DNA of 64,000 bases, taken from NCBI GenBank assembly GCA_963970005.1, contig CAXAMN010021224.1, positions 260,528 to 324,527 on the forward strand. Reading direction: 5' to 3'. How positions within the stretch are numbered: the stretch's first letter is position 1; the number at the start of each line of letters is the position of its first letter. Shown piece by piece: positions 56,082 through 64,000 of this stretch. A model generated the notes under the pieces. That model made no database searches, was not told the origin of the DNA, and worked only from the letters and a program-made list of their open reading frames with translations. A program made the translations under genes and the position numbers. Source of the stretch: Durusdinium trenchii (Eukaryota > Sar > Dinophyceae > Suessiales > Symbiodiniaceae).

Positions 56082-56619
56082 CTGCTATCAGAACTCAGCC
56101 TTGCTTGCTATGTTTTGGGCGCTACTTCAACTTCGGTGATTTGCAGATTTGTTTAGCTCTGAAAGTATGTGGGTCAGCCTGAAAGATCTGCCCACACTTG
56201 GAGTCTTTCTTCGTTCATGGGGAAGTGAACAACATGACTTACATGAGTTTTTGAGCAGGTTTCTTCAAAGGATCCAGCCCCGTTGTGTGAATAGCTCTTG
56301 GAGGCGAATTGCACAGGAAAAGGGCATGATCTCCCCAAAGGATCAAGGGTCACCTTACAATCCGCCTACGCTCAGTGCACCAGTCAACACTGAAAAAATA
56401 GAGCTTCAACATCTGGTTGACTCCTGGACGGAATACATGGGCATGCAGACCACCTTCACAGCATGCAGCCGCCTTGCGTGTTTGCACATCGATCGTTTTG
56501 CCCTGGACCACCAAGGCCGCCCTTCCAAGCGGGAGTGGGACCTAGAAATCAATCCAACGGTCTGGCTCCCAATTCAGGCTGAGGAAGAATTGGGCTTCAC
56601 ACACAAGCCTTTACTGTAG
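56050..56619 (+). pseudogene. Ubiquitin-specific-protease-like domain: Cys box and core
   Basis: From ATG 56050 the frame reads RLSNTGNDCYQNSALLA, the USP/peptidase C19 Cys box (usually GLxNxGNTCYxNSxLQ), with the catalytic Cys in NDCYQN. A TGA at 56137-56139 interrupts, then the same frame continues with GSEQHDLHEFLSRFL (like the QxDAxEFL motif) and LACLHIDRFAL (like the LxxHLxRF motif). It ends at a TAG near 56617, where the His box follows in another frame. The family removes ubiquitin from proteins. The domain is small for a USP (about 220 residues from Cys box to Asp box). Confidence 0.7.
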
Positions 56620-57254
56620 TTGCTGCAGTAGCTCACCAGGGAAGAGACGCTGCAGGGCATCTTCAGGCTGTTGGCCTCTCTGCTCAGGGATGGCTGATGT
56701 TCAATGACCTCCAGGAAGCCCAGGTCATGGGGTCCACACCACCCAGGACTTCAGAATGGATCTTTGTTTGGCTTGCCAGAGATGACTCTGTTGAATTGGG
56801 GCTCAATCGATTCGGCCTCACAGGTGCAGATCTCTTTGCCAGGACCTTGGACACTTTGTATGAGCAGCGTCAAATGAAGATGGAAAAATACCCGGAGCAG
56901 GTCCTTGAAAGGCTTCGGTCCTTCTGCAGCATGTGCGGCAAGCTCGTGGTCTCGCATGATGCTCTGAAGAGGCACGCTCAGCTGAGGCACTCTGAGCTTG
57001 GGCAGGTCATCGAAGTTGACCAATTCATGCAAGAGAATCGTGATTGTGCAAACTTGCCATGTCATGGGTGCGGAGCATGTCAAATTCTTTCGTACAGGCC
57101 GCTCCAAATGTTTCGTTTTTGCCATGTCGAACTCAATGTTCGACTGGGAGTGGAGCACACCAACGTGTTTCAAGTGCAGCAGAGCAGGCTGTTTGAAACT
57201 GGCCGCTCGGTGACAGAAGAGCTCAAAGCACTTGGATCCATGGCAATCTTGTGA
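56601..57254 (+). pseudogene. USP-like domain: His and Asp boxes, and a terminal C2H2 finger
   Basis: From about 56601 this frame reads FTVVAAVAHQGRDAAGHLQA and GWLMFNDLQEAQV. That corresponds to the C19 His box (GHYxA, here GHLQA) and the final acidic box (WxxFDDxxV, here FNDLQEA), so all three catalytic motif blocks are present across the two segments. The remaining 160 residues contain CSMC-x12-H-x4-H (about 56930-56995), a finger of the same type as in the first unit. This supports one common element. The stop is at 57252-57254. Confidence 0.7.
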
Positions 57255-57621
57255 TCTTCTCTCCTTAGGTGCCTGTGTTCTCCGTGGTTTGTTCCATGAT
57301 GTTGAACCAGCCCTGTTTGACTAACTTGAGTTCTCCTGGCCCGCCAGACTGTGAACCAGTTAGAACTATGGTCCTATGAGCCCTCTCAATGAAGATTGAG
57401 CTCTAGGTGGCACGAACCGAGCATCACTTCAGTTCCGCCATAGAGGCTTTTGGAACTGCAGGTCGTCTTTTTGAAATGGCTCTGATTGAGCAATGGTCCT
57501 GAAGGACTTCTGTGCACCCCGGTGCTGTGACTGACTTGTAAAGTCAGCCAAGGAGTAAACACTCTCCTTGAGCCCCGCTTTTGCGAGACGCCTCGTGAGC
57601 GCCCGAAACTGAAACTGAAAA
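57255..57621 (+). other. Probable LINE 3' untranslated region
   Basis: No open frame and no domain. It contains short self-complementary stretches and leads directly into the CTAT repeat, as expected for a LINE 3' end with a simple-repeat tail. Confidence 0.45.
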
Positions 57622-57680
57622 ACTATCTATCTATCTATCTATCGATCCATTTATCTTTCTATCTTTCTATCTGGCTATCT
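57622..57680. repeat. CTAT/CTTT microsatellite, downstream LINE border
   Basis: Pure CTAT at 57622-57643, then degenerate TTTATCTTTCTAT units to about 57680. It probably represents the LINE tail or its target. Confidence 0.88.
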
Positions 57681-57691
57681 GCAGTTCAACA

Positions 57692-58186
57692 TCCACAAAG
57701 TACTACACCTGCCGCGAAATCTGCACTTCAAGGTCCACAAAGTCTCGCGCCTGCCACGAAATCTGCACTCCAAGGCCCACAAAGTCCTGCACCTGCCACC
57801 AGCTCTACACTTCCACATCCACAAAGTCCTGCATCTGCCACAAAATCTGCACTTCAAGGTCCACAAAGTCCTGCGCCTGCCACGAAATCTGCACTCCAAG
57901 GGCCACAAAGTACTACACCTGCCACGAAATCTGCACTTCAAGGTCCACAAAAAGTCCTGCGCCTGCCATGAAATCTGCACTCCAAGGCCCACAAAGTCCT
58001 GCACCTGCGCCTACCACGAAATCTGCACTCCAAGGGCCACAAAGTACTACACTGCCACGAAATCTGCACTTCAAAGTCCACAAAAAGTCCTGCGCCTGCC
58101 ACGAAATCTGCACTCCAAGGCCCACAAAGTCCTGCACCTGCCACCAACTCTGCACTTCCACATCCGCAAAGTCCTGCACCTGCCAC
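57692..58186. repeat. 42-bp minisatellite, about 12 copies
   Basis: The unit starts TCCACAAAGTCCTGCGCC and includes GCCACGAAATCTGCACTTC. Spacing is 42 bp at the start with small indels later. Because 42 is divisible by three, the minus strand stays open for hundreds of bases, giving false 14-residue repeat proteins. The same core occurs upstream of the LINE and near 27.26 kb. Confidence 0.92.
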
Positions 58187-59940
58187 GGAACACGAAAAAA
58201 AACAACATTAAGTCGCGGCCCCTTGTCCTACGTACCTTAAACAATTGGAAAGTTTGGTCCAGCGCGATTTTCCTCACCCAGACCATCCATGGAGTATATG
58301 CCGCCCCATGGACCACCCCAGGCTTTTCCTCGGTCAAGGTGTGCCACAAATAGGTGCCCCACCTCGGGCAACCCCAACGAACGAACGTGAAGATCTCACC
58401 GGATGTGGCACCGTGGTACCCCCCCCTGCTGAGGGGGATCCACTGGCGCTGTCCACTCCATTGGGGGAAACGACTGCGACATAGTGCGACCAGTACAGCT
58501 GCTGTGTCGAACACATGAGTCGCGGAGAGGAGGGTGGCAGTGGATCCCTACCGAGCTTATGTTCGGCATCGTGGAGACAACTTGGTGGAATGACTGTACA
58601 ATCCGTATGGAAATGGAACGTTTGGCATTCCACAGCGACCTGGTGCATACAGGAAAGCAGAGATTTAGAGTCACTCAGCTGGTGGGAATTGGTGGGTAAA
58701 GGGAGCTGCACCCTGTGCTTCACTTGGTGGGTCGAGACTGAGCGTGATAAACACGAGTCAGACAGAGCGGTTGTTTTGTTTCGACCGACGCACGAAGTTC
58801 GATCGACTAGTCCTGGAAGAAGTGCCACTGTACCAGGAATCTACGAGTCTCCTCGTGATGCACAGCTTGCGTTCCCACCCCCTTTGCGCCAAGTCATGTC
58901 TCGTTTTCGCCAAAAGGATGTCTCTGTCTCGCAGCCTGTCAGGAGTGAGCCGGCTCACGAAAACCGGCCCATCCCACCTCAGAATGAAGCACCTGACCGA
59001 AAAGGATTATGTTGGAGCCCTTTTTCAGATCCTATAGACTTAAGAGTGACCTGGTTCTTCAAAGTGACCTTTTGATAACCTGGTTTGAGGTCACTTAAGC
59101 CTCCTAAGGGTCACTTAGGAAAAAACAAAAGGTCACTTTGAAGAAGCTGGTATATAAGTCTTTTGCGGAGGGGATGGATGTCACACTACACAGGTCTTGA
59201 GGTCTTGGATATTCTTCCTCCAGCGCCCGTTTAAGGGCTGGAATTTGTCCGGGCTGACGGGCCCCACGTCTTCTTCAACCAAAACACCTGGGGTCTCAAC
59301 CCCAGGTCTCTGGTGCGCTGATCGACTTCTCCGCTCCCTAAAAACATCGGGGGATCATGGAAATGTGTGGGATACTCCCACAAACTAAGATATAGAACCT
59401 GAGAATTGACCCGTGGAAGACGATTTTCCTCTACAACCCAGTAGTTTGGGGGTTCCATGTTAATCTGAAGGGGAATATGCGGTCGACAAGTCGGATGACC
59501 CTTTTCAATCAATCCGGTCTGACCACTCCCAGCTGGTGAACTCCCTCCCTCCCTCACTCCCTCTGAACAGATACCACAAACTTTCTACACTCCCTGGAAT
59601 CATCGAAGTGACGTGGATGGTATCGCGCTGAAGACTCAGATGACCATGAAATCCAGCTACCAAACAGGTCGTGTTCACTGTTCACCACGTCGATTCCGAG
59701 AACAAGTAAACGACCATTTGGCACATTCCCAGGCATCCTGCGTGCGTTTGTGTCCTGTTTCTGACAGGCCATGAAACTGGATGCGCTCTTCACGAGTTTC
59801 CAGGTGCCTCGGGGATTTGATGATCCCTTCAAACTGAAACGCATGGCAAGGGGGGCTGGAAGAGGGGACTTGTTAGCACAAAGGCTAGGGTGAGCTAGGG
59901 TGAATATATGTCGAAGTCAGATACGGATGAATGTGAGAAG

Positions 59941-60064
59941 CACCTGGACTCTCAAAGTACTTCAGAAAATGGGTGTAAGTACCAGTTCTTTAATGTTTTT
60001 ACTTTTTTTGTTTGTGGACCATGTCCAATTTTCTATGGTAATATAGTTTACTTTGGAGGCTCGT
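59941..60064. repeat. Fold-back repeat with CTCCAAAGTAC...AGAAAATGG arms
   Basis: The left arm ACTCTCAAAGTACTTCAGAAAATGG is answered by CCAATTTTCTATGG...TTTACTTTGGAGGC. Related arm sequences (AAGTACCTTAGAACATGGGA) recur at 4341, 9709, 13033 and 34290. Confidence 0.65.
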
Positions 60065-62150
60065 TGGGTCTCACTCTGCACTTCTTTCTGTAGAAATGGA
60101 CATGGAAAGCAATATCCTCATAGCCTTCAGCCTTCAGCCAGGGAGCTTGGTCACCTGCGTCCCTTTTTGAAGTGAGGCGGATTAGAGTAGTAAGCTGCTG
60201 GTTTGCCAGGAGGTTTGAAAACGACGTCCCCGAACTGGTCAATGCTATTCGACCCAGAAAGGTGACGTATGACTCGTTTCCCCGAACTGGTCACCAGGCT
60301 ACTTGCTCAACATGTCGACGAACGTGAGATACGCATACCTGGCCATATTTGGGGGGGTGTCCTATTAACATGAAACAGCCGGTCAGTTCTCACTATGTTT
60401 TCAGATGTCGGCCTGCAACTGAACCATCCTTCTGTCACCGAGAAGAGGCTATACCCAAGGTATACCGGCTTTGGGCGCAGGGATGAACAGTGCTGACACT
60501 GTCTCAAGGGGGTGTGGAGTCCCCTGGTGGCACGCCATGAAACTTCACCGTTGGAGCGATTGATCACCGATCAACTAATGGAATCTGCCTGAATCTGCAG
60601 GGATTTGACTTCACAGTCATTTTGGACAGTTATTCACACAAACCTGGAACCTGGGTGTCGAAACCTGGGTTTCCATGGCAAAATCTGGACTTCCGGTGCC
60701 TGTAAACCATCCTTTACCCTGTCGGGCTCCAACCCCAGGGTTTCTATCGTTCCAGACCCAGGGATGTCCAATGGATGTTGTCCAGTCAGAGTGATCCAAC
60801 CCAGTCGTCGGTTTGACACCCGTTGACGGGGTGGCGACATGAATCTGTCAGACCGTCTGACATCTGTCTGGTCTCGTATGAAGCGTGTCCTTGAAGAGCG
60901 GGCGCGAGCGGACACGCGGGGTGGGCTGGCTCGAGAGAAGACCACCGCGAAGGATGAAAGCAAGACACCATTCAATCAATTTTGTCAATCCCCTTCAGGA
61001 CCAGCTGCTTTTTCAACCAATCCGGTGGTCCAATGGCTGTCTTCGAAATTATGCCATAGGTCGCTGTGGCACAAGAAGCCAAGAACTTGCAGAAGTTCTT
61101 GGATGACATGGAGGCGCCGGAGAAGCCGCCGAGACGCAAGACCGGTTTGAATCTTCCATTTGGTTTCCAGACTTGTCCAGGTTGGGTGGCTGGGTGGCGA
61201 GTCTTTCGCCCTTCTCCACTCTCATTTCGGGTCGACTACAAACATCGACAAACCACGGCAAATCATGGAACTGGCAGAATGGTTTTGTACCCAGAGATTT
61301 TGTGACGGGCAACTGGGGTTCCCTGTTTGGCTGGGGTTCCCAATAGACCCTGTTTGGCTGGGGTTCCCAATAGACCCTGTTTGTATGGCCTAGAAGGGTG
61401 TCCAAGGGATTCCAAGGGTGTCCAAGGGTCCACTCTCCATCCTGGTTCTCGGTCGAGAACTGGGGGGTTCTTGAAATCATTCAAATGCCTTTGATGGTGA
61501 AGCATTGCTTCGAGGCAGTGTAGGTTAAGGATTCGGCATGGACCTTGGGTCGGAGGCTTATTGAGTCAATGTATCAGTGATCTACATCCTCAGAAATCCC
61601 CCAGCTAGCAGGTGTTTCTTTCTGGATGCGGGTCCGGCACATGCTGGGCTTCAGGTATTAGTCGGTATAGTCTAATCTTTGAAACATTGTTGTAGTTTTC
61701 GCAAGTAACCTAGAACATCGCGCATGACTCATGACATCTCATGACTCTATGAATACAGGGTCCTTATACCACCATATTGTACCACGACCCGAGGAGCTGT
61801 GCGCGCCCAAGACCACGCTGAGCCGCTGTGTTGTTTTCGCCCGCCGGCGAGGTCTTCAAGAGCAGTTTCGATGCCCTGAAGCGCTCGGGCCACAGCTGGG
61901 GCACCCGGCACCCACGGCTTTGCGTGAGGAAGCGGCACACGGAAGCACGTGCAGAAGAAGCGGCACACGGAAGAGACATGGTGTGGACATTGGGGGTGGC
62001 CACGGGGGTCGGTGGCAGCGGTTCGGACCTGAGAAGGATGGCCTCCTGGGAAGGTTTGGCCCAAGACTTGATTGGTGTGGCCTCCGGCACCTGAAAGTTT
62101 CAATACGGTAAAGAATGCAGAATCAAGAAGCCTCGTTTGGAACAGTCAAT

Positions 62151-62248
62151 CCCTACAAGTCCACTCTGACCCAGTAAAACCTGCCTGCCTTTTACCTTAA
62201 GTACGGTTTTTGTATGACCAACTCCAGTAAAATGAGCTCATTGTAGGG
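62151..62248 (+). repeat. MITE family with CCCTACAAGTC ends
   Basis: Same order: CCCTACAAGTCC, CCAGTAAAACCTG, TGTATGACCAACTCCAGTAA, AATGAGCTCATTGTAGGG. Confidence 0.83.
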
Positions 62249-62300
62249 AATGGTTATGGCCGAGCACGAATGCCCAGTCTGCGCCCCTCCCTTCCACACA

Positions 62301-62510
62301 TCACGTCCGACTTGCCTCAGCTCGTAACCCACCCCACCCGTTCCCACAGCTGGAGGCAACTTGCCCGAAAACCTCATCAAGCAATGGGACACACTCTATG
62401 ACGCCAAGGTGCCAATCCGTCGAGACGTCTCCGCGGGCTTGGGCGGCCCGTGTATCCGTCAGGGGGTTGGTCCAGTCCATAGCGGCTATTGTGAAGCGCG
62501 CCACTTGAGA
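62301..62510 (-). CDS. Candidate exon, continuation of the minus-strand gene
   Basis: SQVARFTIAAMDWTNPLTDT, RAAQARGDVSTDWHLGVIEC, VPLLDEVFGQ, then a weaker Gly-rich end. The true 3' edge may be near 62350 at one of several GT sites. Family unknown. Confidence 0.38.
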   Translation of the reverse strand, partial: SQVARFTIAAMDWTNPLTDTRAAQARGDVSTDWHLGVIECVPLLDEVFGQVASSCGNGWGGLRAEASRT

Positions 62511-62561
62511 CTTGGGATCGTGGGATGATGATCGTAGTCGTTTGAAGCATCATCACCCCAC

Positions 62562-62698
62562 CTTCCGCAAGCGCTGAGGCTCAGACGCCTCACACCTCCG
62601 CGAGTTGGGGTCTTCCATGGAGATGCGGAGGTCAAACATCTCCATGACTTCCACCATGGTCGACACAGGTTCGAGGTACACGGTGGCTTCTTGGACTC
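62562..62698 (-). CDS. Candidate exon of an unrecognised minus-strand gene
   Basis: Reads VQEATVYLEPVSTMVEVMEM, FDLRISMEDPNSRRCEASEP, QRLRK, between CCAACAG and GTGGGG. It is in phase with the next block across a 51-base gap that begins GT and ends AG, short for an intron. A longer frame on the same strand (62486-63310) has poorer composition and is probably a shadow. Confidence 0.38.
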
Positions 62699-63748
62699 CT
62701 GTTGGATACATTTGCCTAGGGAGCGGTCTTTAGCGCAGGCGCCAAAGAGGCAGGCGCGTGAGCAAAGCAGGGTTCTTGCAGGGCAAAACCAGAGCTGGCT
62801 GTGAGGAGCGGGGAGGAGCTGGCTGGAGCCAGCTGGCACCTCCCCCACCAAGGCCCCATGGTTTGACATCCCGAAACATCGAGGAATCTGTTCAGAACAG
62901 ATCCGGGGTCTAGCCCAAAAGGCCCAGGTGCCATGACACACTGCCATAAGACTGAGTTGGTGCCGACTCAGTTCATTTCCCCAGACGCTCCGTGTGTTTC
63001 GCGCCCTCAAACCCGGTCCCTCCTGATTGGATCGACCGGAACCAAAACCCCTGACCCGAGGATTCGGGACCCATCTCCAAAGGATTCCGGGCTCAACGGG
63101 TCGTGTTTCTGTCCTTTTTCCCATTCGGCCTCCACCGCTTCGGTTCGGTACGACTGGAGGTGTAGAGGGTTTTGTTTTGTTTTGTTTCGTTTGATTCTCA
63201 GAGGCCCAGCGGTTTTCGACGTCCGAATCCGCCTGTGGCCTGTTTGGCCCGCCCGCGGTCGAAGGACCGGGACGACGCGAAGTCGTGAGGATCGGCTGGA
63301 GAAAGTGCATGACTACACCATGAAATGCCAGAACATGGAGGAGGAGAGTCGAAACGAAAGGTTTGGCATTTGATTAAGGTATAATTGCATTTGATTTGGG
63401 GGGCCTTACTTCCACCCAACCACATGTCCATCCAAGTCCCCCGTCATCCACCCACCACCCCCCAGCAGCAGCCGCGGCTTGGCAGCCACTGCCACTGTGA
63501 CGATCCTGCGGCTCGGTTGTATGGGTGATGGGAGGAAGTGGTTTAGAGTTGTTTGTGGTTCACATTTTAAATTTTGAAAGTTTTGAAAGGCCAAGTGGCC
63601 AAATAAAAAGAAACAAATCATCATTGCCAACTTGGGCATCGAGTCAAAACTGCAGTCGGGTCGATGCCACTGGCACCTTTTCCTTTCAACCACGTGGGTA
63701 ATAGTCGCCATGCACTAATTAGTGTCAGGTGCACTGTGGTAACTATTT

Positions 63749-64000
63749 GAAGCACTCAAAGAGTGCACAGACAGGGTAACTCAGCACACAAAGAGTGCAC
63801 AGACAGGGTAACTAGCTTACAGCACACAGAGAGTGCACAGACAGGGTATATAACTAGCTTACAGCACACACATGAGGTGCACAGATAGGGTAACTAACTA
63901 CAGCACAAAGAGAGTGCACAGACAGGGTAACTAGCTTACAGCACAGAAAGAGTGCACAGACAGGGTAGCTATCTATAGCACACAAAGAGCACAGACAGGG
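63749..64000. repeat. 37-42 bp minisatellite running off the window end
   Basis: At least six units of AGCACACAAAGAGTGCAC followed by AGACAGGGTAACTAGCTTAC; unit starts at 63751, 63783, 63821, 63863, 63902, 63940 and 63977. Confidence 0.93.

Larger units (their letters stand above)
50413..57621 (+). mobile_element. LINE-type non-LTR retrotransposon with zinc fingers and a USP-like protease
   Basis: The order on the plus strand is EEP endonuclease, reverse transcriptase, C2H2 finger chain, then a second overlapping coding unit with a helical N-terminus, a ubiquitin-specific-protease domain and a final finger. It lies between CTAT microsatellites at 50388-50410 and 57622-57643, which may mark its ends: LINE 3' tails are often simple repeats. 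I saw no clear target duplication. Frameshifts are inferred near 50770, 51295, 52335, 53355, 53500, 54590, 54890, 55860, 56030 and 56600, with stops at 55723 and 56137, so this copy is dead as written. Element limits are inferred; the protease unit could be a separate gene abutting the LINE. Confidence 0.75.
58190..63740. other. Intergenic with a candidate minus-strand gene
   Basis: The GC-rich patch at 61790-62100 is open in several frames (one reads FSPAGEVFKSSFDALKRSGH) but the frame cannot be chosen. 61310-61410 has a short CCCTGTTTGGCTGGGGTTCC tandem. 59030-59160 has inverted AAGTGACCTTTTG and AAAAGGTCACTTTG segments. Confidence 0.5.

Noticed and set aside
54500..57173. Minus-strand frames opposite the LINE
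   Set aside because: Antisense shadows without motifs.
57675..58514. Three long minus-strand frames with 14-residue repeats (CRFRGRCSTLWPLE type)
   Set aside because: They are the 42-bp minisatellite read in a frame with no stop codon; 42 is divisible by three and the composition is abnormal.
62486..63310. 274-codon minus-strand frame
   Set aside because: Composition is uneven and it overlaps better-looking blocks in another frame; no motif is found.
1..64000. CRISPR arrays, rRNA genes, bacterial operons or a prophage
   Set aside because: No regular direct repeats with unique spacers, no rRNA signature and no operon-like gene packing were seen.

Overview
The window looks like nuclear DNA from a dinoflagellate, most likely Symbiodiniaceae. 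This is an inference. It rests on the retroelement types, on an interstitial TTTAGGG telomere-type repeat, on short isolated reading blocks bordered by GT and AG splice-like signals, and on very dense hairpin repeats and minisatellites. Operons, Shine-Dalgarno patterns, rRNA, canonical tRNA genes and CRISPR arrays were not seen. Nearly all of the six-frame open reading outside two blocks is noise.

The two blocks of real protein homology are retrotransposons. (1) A complete but frameshifted Ty1/copia-type LTR element lies on the minus strand at 38456-47167. It has 198-bp TG...CA LTRs that differ at two sites, a half-tRNA-Met-like primer site that contains the likely gag ATG, a purine tract, gag with tandem CCCH and CCHC zinc motifs, an aspartic protease, a region resembling a cytosine-5 methyltransferase, an integrase with a long acidic insert, a YVDD reverse transcriptase, and RNase H followed by a long extension with one predicted membrane helix and a Cys-rich end. 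(2) A non-LTR (LINE-type) element lies on the plus strand at about 50413-57621. It has an EEP endonuclease, a YADD reverse transcriptase and a chain of C2H2 fingers. An overlapping second unit carries all three motif blocks of a ubiquitin-specific protease (Cys, His and Asp boxes) and ends in another finger. Both elements are broken by frameshifts and in-frame stops.

Region by region: 1-38450 is gene-poor, with hairpin repeats, minisatellites and some low-confidence candidate exons (best at 33596-33689, 36387-36576 and 37207-37275). 38456-47167 is the copia element, inserted at the edge of a 40-bp minisatellite. 47173-50387 is intergenic, with hairpins and low-complexity DNA. 50388-57646 is the LINE, bordered on both sides by CTAT repeats. 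57692-58186 is a 42-bp minisatellite whose sequence recurs upstream of the LINE and, inverted, near 27.26 kb. 58190-63740 is repeat-rich, with a candidate minus-strand exon pair at 62301-62698. The window ends inside a 37-42 bp minisatellite.

The main candidates for something undescribed are the protease-bearing LINE, the copia element with its methyltransferase-like domain and terminal extension, a 64-bp perfect palindrome without a spacer at 8882-8945, and a hairpin family whose loop is conserved while its stems differ.
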